The notes: generated by a model not told the origin, from the letters alone. 64,000 nt of DNA from Rummeliibacillus pycnus_B (GCF_050459865.1 NZ_JBCMNM010000003.1:19619-83618); one strand, 5' to 3'; counted from the first letter of the stretch, positions 16,766-25,391 are shown. Numbers and translations: made by a program.

Positions 16766-17428
16766 ATGGCTGAACAATTGTTAGAAGCAATCCAGAAAGA
16801 TAGCCTAGAAGAAGTGAAAGAGATAATTCGTGAAAATCCGGAATTACTGAATTTACGTAGCCAAACAGGTCAATCTCCAGTTCTAACTGCTATTTATCAT
16901 GGTTCTAGTCATTCTTTAGAATTTTTGTTAGAAAATAAGATTCCTCTAGATTTATTTGAAGCTGCTGCAACTGGTGAACTTTCTCGAGTAAAGGAGCTGG
17001 TAAAATTAAACCCTTCACTCGCTTTAGAATACGCAAATGATGGCTTTACTGCTCTTGGTCTAGCTTCCTACTTAGGACATAAAGATATAGCAGAGTATCT
17101 AATAGAAAATGGAGCAGATATCAATAGCGTATCTAAAAATAGTATGAAAGTGATGCCGATACATTCTGCAGTTGCTACAAAAAAAGTGGACATTGCGGAA
17201 TTGCTCTTAAAGAATGGGGCTCAAGTAAATGCAAAGCAAGATTCAGGTTGGACTCCACTGCATGAAGCGGCGATGAACGGACAACTAGAAATGCTTCAAT
17301 TATTAATTAATTATGGGGCGGATGCCACGCTTAAGAAGGATGATGGGGAAACAGCTCTGGATGTAGCTATTCGAAATAAAAAAGAGAATGTTGTGGATTT
17401 GATGACTCAGAAAGTAGAAGAAAACTAG
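16766..17428 (+). CDS. Ankyrin-repeat protein
   Basis: A 220-residue soluble protein with about six ankyrin repeats. Good repeats include NDGFTALGLASYLGHKDIAE, NSMKVMPIHSAVATKKVDIA, DSGWTPLHEAAMNGQLEMLQ and DDGETALDVAIRNKKENVVD. There is no signal peptide, so it acts in the cytosol, probably by protein binding. ATG 16766 is used because TAGGAG lies 9 bases upstream; a TTG at 16757 is also possible. It is followed after about 40 bases by a GNAT gene in the same direction. Confidence 0.88.
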   Translation: MAEQLLEAIQKDSLEEVKEIIRENPELLNLRSQTGQSPVLTAIYHGSSHSLEFLLENKIPLDLFEAAATGELSRVKELVKLNPSLALEYANDGFTALGLASYLGHKDIAEYLIENGADINSVSKNSMKVMPIHSAVATKKVDIAELLLKNGAQVNAKQDSGWTPLHEAAMNGQLEMLQLLINYGADATLKKDDGETALDVAIRNKKENVVDLMTQKVEEN

Positions 17429-17466
17429 ATTTCTAGTTTGAAAATATCACAGAGTAGGGGATGTAC

Positions 17467-17895
17467 ATGAATCTTCATATTACAAAAGAATCGAATAAAA
17501 ATAGTAAACAATATATTGACGATGAACTTTATAAGTATAATTTAAAGCACTTCCCAAAAGATTTGGCGGGGAGATACGAAGAAATCTGTTTATTTCTTAA
17601 AGATGAAAAAGACACCGTTCGAGGTGGAATACTTAGTGAAATTTGTTGGAATTGGTTAGAGATTCATACTTTTATGATAGATGAGGATCTAAGAAAATCG
17701 GGATTTGGAACTAAATTATTGCTAGAAATTGAGAAGATAGCTATAGAAAAAGAATGTGATTTCATTAAAGTAGATACATTAAGTTTTCAAGCATTAGGTT
17801 TTTACGAAAAGAATGGATATCAAGTGTTTGGAAGTATAGACAATGTAGGTAGAGATCATCAACATTACTATTTAAAAAAAGATTTAAAGCCATAG
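17467..17895 (+). CDS. GNAT-family N-acetyltransferase
   Basis: About 142 residues. Motif A is IDEDLRKSGFGTKLLLEIEK, and the C-terminal ALGFYEKNGYQVFG is the usual motif-B segment. The C-terminus (GRDHQHYYLKKDL) is typical of small cytosolic GNATs. ATG 17467 is chosen because GTAGGGG lies 6 bases upstream and abuts the alternative ATG 17461. An element of the CTAACGGGTGTTTAG repeat family follows the stop codon, as for the genes near 5-7 kb. Substrate unknown. Confidence 0.85.
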   Translation: MNLHITKESNKNSKQYIDDELYKYNLKHFPKDLAGRYEEICLFLKDEKDTVRGGILSEICWNWLEIHTFMIDEDLRKSGFGTKLLLEIEKIAIEKECDFIKVDTLSFQALGFYEKNGYQVFGSIDNVGRDHQHYYLKKDLKP

Positions 17896-17913
17896 AGTTG
17901 AGTAGGTTCTATT

Positions 17914-17938
17914 TAATCTAACGGGTGTTTAGTGAAAC
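17914..17938 (+). repeat. CTAACGGGTGTTTAG repeat element
   Basis: AATCTAACGGGTGTTTAGTG closely matches the first arm of the unit at 5335-5356. It begins 18 bases after the GNAT stop codon. Confidence 0.6.
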
Positions 17939-18071
17939 AAGGATTTCAAAAATAATAAAACTTTTTTAAAGAAGTTAATTCAAAGGAACTTTCGGTACTG
18001 GAGTAGGTGATGAGTACACAGATATGAACTAAAATAAAGGAACATATTTGCCAATGTAGAGGGTGAATCAA

Positions 18072-18455
18072 ATGAAACTAGCTATGAAATATGTCATTCT
18101 TTACGTAAATGATTTTGAAAAGACAATGCATTTCTACAAAGATATTCTGGACTTACCTGTCAAAATGCAGCAAGATACATATGTTGAATATGATACAGGT
18201 ACAACAACACTTTCGATTAATACGCGCCAATCTGTCAAAGAGGAAATCGGATTAAACGTACCAGAAGCATCTGTTTCAACTCAAACTTTTGAAATCGGAT
18301 TTGTTGTTGAAGATGTGCCAGCTACTATCGACAAGCTTCGAGGACAAGGTGTACCAATTATAAAAGAACCTGTTACAAAGCCATGGGGACAAACAGTTGC
18401 ATATGCAGCAGACCCAGATGGACATTATATTGAAATATGCACATCTGTTGAATAA
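18072..18455 (+). CDS. VOC-family (glyoxalase/bleomycin-resistance fold) protein
   Basis: A 127-residue protein of the vicinal oxygen chelate superfamily with two beta-alpha-beta-beta-beta halves: YVILYVNDFEKTMHFYKDIL at the start, and FEIGFVVEDVPATIDKLRGQ then DPDGHYIEI at the end. The terminal HYIEI glutamate and ETYVEY segment are candidate metal ligands. ATG 18072 is used because GAGGGTG lies 6 bases upstream. Roles in the family range from glyoxalase to antibiotic binding; none can be assigned here. A terminator follows at 18497-18519. Confidence 0.85.
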   Translation: MKLAMKYVILYVNDFEKTMHFYKDILDLPVKMQQDTYVEYDTGTTTLSINTRQSVKEEIGLNVPEASVSTQTFEIGFVVEDVPATIDKLRGQGVPIIKEPVTKPWGQTVAYAADPDGHYIEICTSVE

Positions 18456-18496
18456 ATTAAGCTGAATGGATCCTTATCAAACTAAAAGAATACGGT

Positions 18497-18519
18497 GCTA
18501 CCTTTATGGTAGCTTTTTT
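18497..18519 (+). terminator. Intrinsic terminator
   Basis: Hairpin GCTACC-tttat-GGTAGC followed by TTTTTT, about 40 bases after the VOC gene. Confidence 0.8.
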
Positions 18520-18656
18520 CCTTATAAGCTGTTATTCTTAAGTAGAATTATTTTTGTTATATCTCAGATAGAGAATAGCATTTTGTTTTTCGTCTAAGGT
18601 ATTTGAGCAAGGATAGTAACACATTGTGTGGATATCCACACTAGGAGGCAACAATT

Positions 18657-18857
18657 ATGGAACAAGGTAAAGTTAAGTGGTTTAATGCAGAAAAAGGTTT
18701 TGGATTTATCGAACGTGAAGCAGGAGAAGACGTATTCGTACATTTCTCAGCAATCCAAAGCGAAGGTTTCAAATCTTTAGACGAAGGTCAAAGTGTAACA
18801 TTTGAAATTGAAAACGGACAACGTGGCCCACAAGCTACAAACGTTCAAAAAGCTTAG
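18657..18857 (+). CDS. CspA-family cold-shock protein
   Basis: A 66-residue single-stranded nucleic-acid-binding OB-fold protein. The RNP1 motif GFGFIE and RNP2 VFVHF are intact in VKWFNAEKGFGFIEREAGED and VFVHFSAIQSEGFKSLDEGQ. The length is exactly that of Bacillus CspB/CspD. ACTAGGAGGCAACAATT precedes the ATG. A long A/T-rich leader lies upstream, as is usual for csp genes, and a strong terminator follows. Confidence 0.95.
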   Translation: MEQGKVKWFNAEKGFGFIEREAGEDVFVHFSAIQSEGFKSLDEGQSVTFEIENGQRGPQATNVQKA

Positions 18858-18868
18858 TAATAGCTTTT

Positions 18869-18898
18869 AACAGACCCTACTTGTAGGGTCTGTTTTTT
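18869..18898 (+). terminator. Intrinsic terminator of the cold-shock gene
   Basis: Arms AACAGACCCTAC and GTAGGGTCTGTT with a 2-base loop followed by TTTTT. Confidence 0.9.
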
Positions 18899-18915
18899 AT
18901 TTTGCTTAAATTACG

Positions 18916-18950
18916 TCTCTTCAACTAAAAGGGGGAAGCTAGTTGAATAA
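18916..18950 (-). repeat. TTCAACTA...TAGTTGAA repeat element, reverse orientation
   Basis: TTCAACTA (18920-18927) and TAGTTGAA (18940-18947) form an inverted repeat. Read on the minus strand the segment matches the TTATTCAACTA...TTAGTTGAAGAG pattern of the 5-7 kb repeats. Confidence 0.6.
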
Positions 18951-18954
18951 AAAT

Positions 18955-18982
18955 GGGAAACCCTTAGAAAATTGGGTTTCCC
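18955..18982. terminator. Hairpin GGGAAACCC/GGGTTTCCC, possible terminator
   Basis: Perfect 9-bp arms with a 10-base loop, followed by GTAGTTTT. It has no gene directly before it and may belong to the dispersed repeat next to it. Confidence 0.5.
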
Positions 18983-18999
18983 GTAGTTTTACACAATTA

Positions 19000-19033
19000 T
19001 CAACATTAAAATTTAACAGAGCCTAAAGAAAAA
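19000..19033 (+). repeat. Short dispersed repeat (TTTAACAGAGCCTAAAGAA), second copy
   Basis: Matches 2733-2770. In one frame it reads LSTLKFNRA-stop, which suggests the 3' end of a lost transposase gene. Confidence 0.45.
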
Positions 19034-19086
19034 ATAGAAATGGATTTCTGTCTAAAAAGGATCTTTTGTGGACAATTAGTAGTGAA

Positions 19087-19207
19087 GTGGGTAGAAACCT
19101 CAAGACTCCTGCGGACAAGCAAGAAAGACCCTGAGCGAACGCAGTGAGTGAGGAGGCTTACTTGCTTGAACAAGGAAAGGGAGAGGCTTCTACCCACACC
19201 CGATTTT
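19087..19207. repeat. GC-rich palindromic intergenic repeat
   Basis: Ends GTGGGTAGAA (19087-19096) and TTCTACCCAC (19198-19207) are inverted repeats around a GC-rich core with GACTCCTGCGG and AGTGAGTGAGGAGGCTTACT. It belongs to the same general type as the repeats at 23420-23626 and 63805-64000, but has different ends. No gene fits this stretch. Confidence 0.65.
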
Positions 19208-19258
19208 TTCATGCACAATTTAGTAGAAAAATCCGATCTAAGAAAAATAAAAACCATT

Positions 19259-19291
19259 TTGATCAACTCAAAATGGTTTTTATCTGTCTGT
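19259..19291. terminator. Intrinsic terminator for hrtBA
   Basis: Arms AAAAACCATTTTGA and TCAAAATGGTTTTT with a 5-base loop; T-runs on either strand. It lies 63 bases beyond the hrtA stop on the minus strand. Confidence 0.75.
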
Positions 19292-19353
19292 AATTTCATT
19301 TATACATTCATTTTTATTTATCTTTTATCCAAATCAACATGGTAAGTTGAAGT

Positions 19354-20091
19354 TTAGATACCTCTTACTTCAACAAAAGCATCGTTTTCTTGAGGTAAGA
19401 CAAAATCATTTTTACGTAATACAAGATGTCCATCCTGCATTTCATAGATTTTATCGCAGTAGTGAAGAACTGATTCATCATGAGTTACCATTACTGCAGC
19501 TTTATTTTTGTCATGAACTTCTTTAGCAATAAGTTCAACAATTTCGCTACTTCTTGAAGAATCGAGGGCAGCGGTTGGCTCGTCGGCTAAAATAATATCT
19601 GGTTCATTCATAAAAGCTCGGGCGATGGCTACACGTTGTTTTTCACCACCAGATAAATGCTGTACGAATTTGTTGGCACGATTTGATAAACCAACTGATT
19701 CTAAAAGATCATCTGCACGTTTTTTTGCTTCATCATTCCAATTGCCAGCTAATTCTGTTACAAGTTTTAATTGATCTTTTACCTTTAAGTAAGGTACTAA
19801 ATTGGAAGCTTGGAAAATGTATCCGATAGAGCGTAAACGTACATCTGCCTTTTGCTTTTCATTATAGTTAGCTATATTTTCACCATTGATCAATACTTCT
19901 CCACCGTCTGGACTTTGAAGTGCACCTGCAATTGATAAAACTGTACTTTTACCAGAACCCGATGGACCAACAACGGCAACGAATTCACCACGCTCAACTG
20001 TGAAATCTACATTGTGTAAGATTTCAATCTCTTTATCTCCATCTTTGAAATTCTTTGTAATTGATTTTAGTTGTAAAGGTATTGTAGTCAT
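19354..20091 (-). CDS. hrtA: HrtA-type haem-efflux ABC transporter ATPase
   Basis: A 245-residue cytosolic ATPase of the MacB/LolD type. Walker A is GPSGSGKST near 42-50, signature LSGGEKQRVAIARA near 144, Walker B DIILADEPTAALD, and the switch His is in VMVTHDES. The SNLVPYLKVKDQLKL segment is also found in staphylococcal HrtA. The start codon overlaps the hrtB stop by one base (TAATG), so the two are translationally coupled. It powers the HrtB permease. The assignment rests on the whole locus: hssRS upstream and a matching operator. Confidence 0.88.
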   Translation of the reverse strand: MTTIPLQLKSITKNFKDGDKEIEILHNVDFTVERGEFVAVVGPSGSGKSTVLSIAGALQSPDGGEVLINGENIANYNEKQKADVRLRSIGYIFQASNLVPYLKVKDQLKLVTELAGNWNDEAKKRADDLLESVGLSNRANKFVQHLSGGEKQRVAIARAFMNEPDIILADEPTAALDSSRSSEIVELIAKEVHDKNKAAVMVTHDESVLHYCDKIYEMQDGHLVLRKNDFVLPQENDAFVEVRGI

Positions 20092-21179
20092 TATTCAACT
20101 CTCCCCATTGCTTGTAGTGGATCGGCTTTCACAATACTTGTGCTTGAGAAAAGTGCACCAAGTAATGAAACGGCTAATAATACGCCACCGAATTTCATGA
20201 TTAACGCAAAGTCAAAGACAAATGGAATCCCATTTGGCATAATCTTTTGCAAAATATATGCAAAGCCAATTGCTAAACTAATACTAATAATTGAAAGTAC
20301 AAGTACTTGGAGCATAGTAGAGCCAATTAAGAAGCCGTTCTTTGCACCGATTGCTTTTAAAATACCAAATTGGTTTACTTTTTGAATCGTCATAATGTAG
20401 AAGAATGCTGCTAGTACGAACACTGCAATTACGATTAAAAATGCAAGCATCATAAATAATGAGCTTTGTTCAGCATCATATCCTGGCATCTTTTTCACAA
20501 CATCGTCTTTAGAAACCCATTTACCATCAGCGACGTGTTTTTCAACATCTGCTTTTGTATTGCTAGAGGAGTTCTGTACTGCAATAGCGTTATAAGAAGC
20601 GCGTTCTTTCCCTCCAAAAAATGCATTCCATGTTTTGTTATTCATAAAGACAACAGGTGTATGACTGTACGTTTGATTTTCTGTAAAACCAACTACTGTA
20701 AATGTTGTTTTTGTATTTTCTTCATAAAGTTTGTCCCCAATTTTAACACCTTGCTTTTGGAGTGTTTTGTCTGCGACAACTGTGTTTTTTGTAGTTGTAT
20801 TTAAGTCTTTACCCTCTGTTACAGTAGGCATAATAAACTTCTCTGGGTTTAGCCCCATTAATGTTACGTCAACTTTTTTCTTTGAGTTTGTATCTTTAAG
20901 TGACATCATTTGTAATCCAAAAGCTTGTGCGTGATCATTGTCCAATTTTGCAACATCATTTGCTGAAAAATGAGAACGATCCAAACGATTTTCCGAATCT
21001 TTAGCTAAATAGTAGCTAGTAGCATCCATATTTTTCATAGACGATGCGTTATCATTTGCCAACCCATTTGCCAGTCCGCTAATGATAAAGACTAGAGACG
21101 ATATGAAAAATAAGATAAAGCCAATTAATATATAACGTAGTTTAAAAAATTGAATTTCTTTTAATGATAATGAAAACAT
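20091..21179 (-). CDS. hrtB: HrtB-type haem-efflux ABC permease (FtsX family)
   Basis: A 362-residue permease of the MacB/FtsX fold: TM1 near 15-38, a large extracytoplasmic domain near 40-240, then three C-terminal helices. KEIQFFKLRYILIGFILFFI and ISGLANGLANDN at the N-terminus, and FFYIMTIQKVNQFGILKAIG, match S. aureus HrtB closely. AGGAGGATGATGAAAG precedes the ATG. Upstream is a direct repeat of the HssR-binding type, so expression should be induced by haem. Family knowledge: HrtAB removes toxic haem from the membrane. Confidence 0.88.
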   Translation of the reverse strand: MFSLSLKEIQFFKLRYILIGFILFFISSLVFIISGLANGLANDNASSMKNMDATSYYLAKDSENRLDRSHFSANDVAKLDNDHAQAFGLQMMSLKDTNSKKKVDVTLMGLNPEKFIMPTVTEGKDLNTTTKNTVVADKTLQKQGVKIGDKLYEENTKTTFTVVGFTENQTYSHTPVVFMNNKTWNAFFGGKERASYNAIAVQNSSSNTKADVEKHVADGKWVSKDDVVKKMPGYDAEQSSLFMMLAFLIVIAVFVLAAFFYIMTIQKVNQFGILKAIGAKNGFLIGSTMLQVLVLSIISISLAIGFAYILQKIMPNGIPFVFDFALIMKFGGVLLAVSLLGALFSSTSIVKADPLQAMGRVE

Positions 21180-21225
21180 CTTTCATCATCCTCCTGTTTT
21201 GTTGATACCCTTACTATACAAGGGG

Positions 21226-21245
21226 ATTATGAATGGAATATGAAT
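21226..21245 (-). promoter_or_regulatory. HssR-type direct-repeat operator of hrtBA
   Basis: On the minus strand ATTCATATT-CC-ATTCATAAT: two 9-base half-sites spaced by 2. This is the geometry and nearly the sequence of the GTTCATATT-N2-GTTCATATT sites described for HssR. It overlaps the place of a -35 box, with TATAGT (21218-21213) as a -10, fitting activator dependence. Confidence 0.8.
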
Positions 21246-21260
21246 AAAAAATGTAAAAAA

Positions 21261-21289
21261 AATCCAGTAACTAAATTAGCTACTGGATT
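21261..21289 (-). terminator. Intrinsic terminator of hssRS
   Basis: Arms AATCCAGTA and TACTGGATT; the minus-strand reading is followed by a long T-run. It separates the hssRS transcript from the hrtBA promoter immediately downstream. Confidence 0.8.
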
Positions 21290-22673
21290 TTGAATATTGT
21301 TTCGGTAAAGTAATTGTAAAAGTAGTGCCCTTATCTATTTCGCTATCAACTGAAATACTACCGTGATGCATTGTAATTATGGACTTCACGATGGATAATC
21401 CAAGTCCTGTTCCTGGAGTTGACTTTGTACGAGAAGTATCAGCTCGATAGAAACGGTCAAAAATTCGCAGTTGTTGTTCTTTAGTCATTCCGATACCCGT
21501 ATCACTAAATGAAATAATAATATGATCTGCATGGTCCTCTAACGAAATATCCATTCGACCACCATCACGATTATATTTCATCGCATTTGTTAGTAAATTA
21601 TCGAACACATTGTTCAGCAAAACTGGATCACCTTCAATGCTAACTTCAGGCAAATTATAACTAAGCATAATCCCTTTTTCTCCAATAGCCCACTGATATT
21701 GGCGAGCTAATTCTTTGATCAAGCCTGATAATTCAAAGTGTTCAGGTTTGACTAGATTATTTGTTTGATCCAATGAAGTTAATAATAATAGTTGCTGTGT
21801 TAATGATGATAAACGATTAATTTCACCATTAATCACATTAATATACTGTGATTTTTGTGAAGAACTTAAATTTTCTTTTTCCAATAGATTGGTATAGCCT
21901 TTAATATTTGATAATGGTGATTGAATATCATGTGAGACGTTGGAGATAAACTCTTTCCTTATATCTTCGGTTTGTTCAAGTTGATGTGCCATATGAGAGA
22001 AGCTGTTAGCGAGCCTTCCGATTTCATCTTTTCGATCGATATCAAGCTGTACATTAAAGTTTCCAGCTGCTAGATCATGAGTTGCATTTGTTAAATGAGT
22101 AATAGGCTTTACTAAATATTTGGTACTTATCAAGATAAACACTATGATTAATACAAAGGTTAACGAGAAAAGAATTCCGAAAAGTATATGCATTTCATTA
22201 AATAATAGCTTAATATCTGGTCGTAAAAACAGAGCGTATTCATGGCCATTATGTTTTAGTGGAACCCCAATTGTATTTCGTAATTCGTTGGCAAAAAAGC
22301 CTGTAACAAAAGTTTCTTGTGGGAAATTCAAAATCCCGTGATAAACTTGTCCATGTAATACATATGCAATCGATTGTTTAGGTAAATCTTTTACTCGATA
22401 ATCTGCTCCAAAGAATTGCTCATTACCAGAGTCATCAACTAAATAGAGTTGATAGCCAACTGAAGCTATGTTGTTTAAATAATCTTTTAGGTTAACATCT
22501 GGATGTGAATCGGTGAACTTTGCAATATCAAGAGCAATTTTCGTATTTTTTTCATCGTTGTATGGCTTAAGCTTTTGTTGATAATACGTATTTGAAATCA
22601 GAAAAGCAATAACACCACTCATAAACATGATGGCGATCGAGATGATTACAAATTTTGAGTAAAGAGATTTCAT
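21276..22673 (-). CDS. hssS: HssS-type haem-responsive sensor histidine kinase
   Basis: A 465-residue membrane kinase: TM1 near 8-30, extracytoplasmic sensor near 31-165 (contains GQVYHGI and ETFVTGFFANELRNTIGVPL, as in staphylococcal HssS), TM2 near 168-190, then HAMP. HisKA has FISNVSHDIQSPLSNIKGYT (His near 250), and HATPase has NAMKYN and GTGLGLSIV. Its ATG overlaps the hssR stop by one base. It phosphorylates the partner regulator when haem is in excess, by analogy with characterised HssRS. Confidence 0.88.
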   Translation of the reverse strand: MKSLYSKFVIISIAIMFMSGVIAFLISNTYYQQKLKPYNDEKNTKIALDIAKFTDSHPDVNLKDYLNNIASVGYQLYLVDDSGNEQFFGADYRVKDLPKQSIAYVLHGQVYHGILNFPQETFVTGFFANELRNTIGVPLKHNGHEYALFLRPDIKLLFNEMHILFGILFSLTFVLIIVFILISTKYLVKPITHLTNATHDLAAGNFNVQLDIDRKDEIGRLANSFSHMAHQLEQTEDIRKEFISNVSHDIQSPLSNIKGYTNLLEKENLSSSQKSQYINVINGEINRLSSLTQQLLLLTSLDQTNNLVKPEHFELSGLIKELARQYQWAIGEKGIMLSYNLPEVSIEGDPVLLNNVFDNLLTNAMKYNRDGGRMDISLEDHADHIIISFSDTGIGMTKEQQLRIFDRFYRADTSRTKSTPGTGLGLSIVKSIITMHHGSISVDSEIDKGTTFTITLPKQYSKSSS

Positions 22674-23347
22674 TAAAATTCCTCCAACATATAGCCGACA
22701 CCACGTATTGTTTTTATATGTACATGTTCGGCAATGCCTTTAAAATGTTCGCGTAATCGTTTGATATGAACATCAACCGTACGATCATCTCCAATAAAAT
22801 CCATTCCCCATACTTGCTCAATGAGTTGTTCTCGACTAAATGTCTGTTTTTGATGTGTCATTAAGAAGCATAATAACTCGAATTCCTTTGGTGGTAGGAA
22901 TAGTGACCGATCCTCAACTTGGACCTCATAACGATCCTTATGAATAATAATGTTGCCAGCTTTTAATACATTATCATCTTCTACAACATCATAACGGCGA
23001 AGTAATGCTTGAACCCTGAATAGTAGCTCATCAGGTTCAAACGGTTTAACCAGATAATCATCAGTACCAGCTTCGTACCCTTGTTTCTTATCAGATATTT
23101 GGCTTTTTGCCGTTAATAAAATGATAGGAATATCATAGTTTTTACGAATTTCTTTTGTAAGTGAAAATCCATCCATAAATGGCATCATGACATCGACAAT
23201 GGCTAAATCACAGGATTGCTGTTTTAGCGTTTGTAAGGCCATCGTACCATCTTTTGCTTGTGTAACATTGTATCCTTCTTCACGTAAATGCGTTGCCACT
23301 AGTTCTAAAATATTCATATCATCGTCTACGATTAATATAGTCGTCAT
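22673..23347 (-). CDS. hssR: HssR-type response regulator (OmpR family)
   Basis: A 224-residue regulator. The receiver has IVDDD near 6-10, phospho-acceptor Asp in AIVDVMMPFMDGF near 51, and Lys in YLVKPFEPDEL. The winged helix contains FLPPKEFELLCFLM and GDDRTVDVHIKRLREHFKG. AAAGGAGCATGAAG precedes the ATG. First gene of hssRS; the likely target is the direct repeat at 21226-21245 that controls hrtBA. Confidence 0.9.
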   Translation of the reverse strand: MTTILIVDDDMNILELVATHLREEGYNVTQAKDGTMALQTLKQQSCDLAIVDVMMPFMDGFSLTKEIRKNYDIPIILLTAKSQISDKKQGYEAGTDDYLVKPFEPDELLFRVQALLRRYDVVEDDNVLKAGNIIIHKDRYEVQVEDRSLFLPPKEFELLCFLMTHQKQTFSREQLIEQVWGMDFIGDDRTVDVHIKRLREHFKGIAEHVHIKTIRGVGYMLEEF

Positions 23348-23419
23348 TCTTCATGCTCCTTTAAAAATAACTCTGTTACACAATGATAGCTATTTTATTA
23401 AAAAAATAGAAGTATTTTT

Positions 23420-23626
23420 ATTTTTATGTATTTGAATCAATTTCATAAATAATAAACAACTCAATATTTCGGATAACATTTCATTCCTAGTATTTAACTA
23501 GTACGCCGCTCCAGATGGCGCTTTCCGCGGGCGAGCGTTGAGCCTCCTCGGAAGTCCGTACCGTGCTTCACTGCGGGGTCTCAACTGTCTCGCTTTCCCG
23601 CAGGAGTCGCCATCTTCCGCTTCATA
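23420..23626. repeat. GC-rich palindromic intergenic repeat with conserved AT flank
   Basis: The core 23505-23624 begins CGCTCCAGATGGCGCTTTCC and ends CGCCATCTTCCGCTTC, so the ends are inverted repeats around GATGGCG/CGCCATC. An A/T-rich flank (23420-23504) is also shared, in reverse orientation, with 28120-28295. Confidence 0.75.
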
Positions 23627-23695
23627 GATAATGATAATGTTCTAATCGCTACTACTCAGATTTGGATCCGCTCATTATAATGTTGGTTTAGTATT

Positions 23696-23770
23696 TGATG
23701 ATATACTCGATATATCATCATCTTATCGTTAGTAGGTTCATTATAGTGAACGTTGGAATCAACCACTATA
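23696..23770. other. Two consecutive perfect hairpins without a gene
   Basis: TGATGATATA-ctcga-TATATCATCA (23696-23720) is a perfect 10-bp inverted repeat. TATAGTG-aac-GTTG-gaat-CAAC-CACTATA (23742-23770) is a nested one. Neither is followed by a T-run. No gene covers 23640-23890. Confidence 0.5.
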
Positions 23771-23892
23771 GAATCTCCTATTGAGTTATTACTTCATTAC
23801 TTCTTAGTCATATCAAGTAGCTGTAGCTTTGTAAAAAAGATTGATTGTTTATGATAAAGATTGATAAAAATGTAAAAGGGTAGTAGCTTAAT

Positions 23893-24120
23893 ATGATAAA
23901 ATATAACGGTCGTAAATTTATTTTAATTGAAAATACAGAGAATGAAGAAGTTTCTATACAGACTTTATTTGATTATAGATAAGAAGGAAATATCATTTCT
24001 AAATCATATAGTGATGGAGAAATTATACAAGGGATACTAATCGAAATTTAAAAGAGGATAGTAGCTTAGAGTTTAGATATAACCTTGTAAATGCAAAAAA
24101 TGAAATGAATGGGTTGTTTC
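23893..24120 (+). pseudogene. Degraded small gene of the misnamed N-acetylglutamate-synthase family
   Basis: ATG 23893 reads MIKYNGRKFILIENTENEEV and continues to FDYR, then TAA at 23980. The same frame resumes with EGNIISKSYSDGEIIQGILI and stops at 24049. A shifted frame then reads EDSSLEFRYNLVNAKNEMNG. Joined, these match a short Bacillus family (MINYNG...EGNIIS...GxLxG...DGSLEFRYNHVN). One nonsense codon, one frameshift and loss of the end mark it as dead. Confidence 0.65.
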
Positions 24121-24225
24121 CGTCACAAACTGCAGTGCAGTTCATTTTATTTTCTCCCGTCTTGATTTGAAAATGAGAAGTTTTAGGAACGATGATATAG
24201 ACAGTGAGGATGGGGGGATAAAAGT

Positions 24226-25386
24226 ATGAGAGCAGTAATGGATCAGAGGAAATGGCATTGGTTGGACTATTTTCTATTTCTCATGCGTACGGTATGGTTT
24301 ACTTATAATGGCTACGCGATATTGGTTGGTTCGATTGGTTCAGTAAAGTGGATGTTACTATTATGGGCTAGTTGTTCATACATAATCCCTTATCAATTTT
24401 ATCGGCCCGGGCGTATTAAATTCCAATATTATTTAATCGCCGAGGTGCTGTTAACGGGTTCATTGTTTATTTACTTATCGAGTCAGTATGAAATATCAGT
24501 GACTTACAGTTTTCTACTCTTACCTATCATGACTGTTGCTTATGCTTGTCAAGTTAAGCCATTAATTTGGTTAGGACCTTTTTTATTAGCTGGTACATGG
24601 GCCAGTATTCTCTTTACTAATTATGATTTCTTTGCACTCTTTATTGACACAACTATTTTTTATGGTATTGGCTTTTGTTTAGGGAGAATGACGATTGTCA
24701 ATAACGCTAATAAAGAGTTAATTTCCTCTATTGAGGAGAAAAACAAAGATCTGGAATATTACTCAAAAAAGATTGAGGAACTGACGATTAAGGAAGAACG
24801 AAATAGAGTTTCACAAGATTTGCATGATACAGTTGGCCATATTTTCACATCGGTCATAACAAGTTTAGATGCCCTTCCTTTTCTATATCAGGCAGATAAA
24901 AAAGAAGCAGAAAAAAGTATAAAAGAGATTTCAGATTTAGCGCGAAATGGATTGAATGATGTGAGAAAAACAATTCACCATATGTCGCCAACGAATCATC
25001 AAACGCTTGTTGAATCGATGAAAGAATTGATTGCTGATTTTACCAAACATACATCAACAGATATAAAACTGAATGTCGAAGGGGATGTGACCGAAGTCGG
25101 TGAAAGAATAAAGTTTGCCATTATTCGTTGTATACAAGAAGGACTTACAAATGCGAAAAAACATGGTCAGGCAACTTTAATTAAAATAAATATTTCATTT
25201 AACCAAGAAGAATTGATTGTTCTTATTGAAGATAATGGAAATGGTTGTAATGATTTAATTTTAGGGTTTGGCTTACGCTCAATGAAAGATCGAATATCGG
25301 CATTAGCGGGTACAGTTAACTTTTATTCTAAATTGAATAACGGTATGAGGATAACGTGTAACATACCTATGGCAAAGGATGTTTAA
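24226..25386 (+). CDS. NarL-type sensor histidine kinase (HisKA_3)
   Basis: A 386-residue kinase of the LiaS/DesK type. Five or six N-terminal membrane helices occupy about residues 8-165 with no extracytoplasmic domain. A coiled coil (SSIEEKNKDLEYYSKKIEEL) leads to the HisKA_3 domain RNRVSQDLHDTVGHIFTSVI (His near 200), then HATPase with EDNGNGC and GFGLRSMKDR. GGGGGATAAAAGT precedes the ATG. Its regulator follows 5 bases downstream. The many-helix sensor suggests it detects membrane state; no target operon is adjacent. Confidence 0.9.
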   Translation: MRAVMDQRKWHWLDYFLFLMRTVWFTYNGYAILVGSIGSVKWMLLLWASCSYIIPYQFYRPGRIKFQYYLIAEVLLTGSLFIYLSSQYEISVTYSFLLLPIMTVAYACQVKPLIWLGPFLLAGTWASILFTNYDFFALFIDTTIFYGIGFCLGRMTIVNNANKELISSIEEKNKDLEYYSKKIEELTIKEERNRVSQDLHDTVGHIFTSVITSLDALPFLYQADKKEAEKSIKEISDLARNGLNDVRKTIHHMSPTNHQTLVESMKELIADFTKHTSTDIKLNVEGDVTEVGERIKFAIIRCIQEGLTNAKKHGQATLIKINISFNQEELIVLIEDNGNGCNDLILGFGLRSMKDRISALAGTVNFYSKLNNGMRITCNIPMAKDV

Positions 25387-25391
25387 TTATA

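Noticed and set aside
19148..19345. ORFs in the 18.9-19.35 kb gap
   Set aside because: They run through the palindromic repeat and a terminator and have no ribosome binding site.
20466..20804. Plus-strand ORF of 112 codons inside hrtB
   Set aside because: Antisense to the permease extracytoplasmic domain; no start signal.
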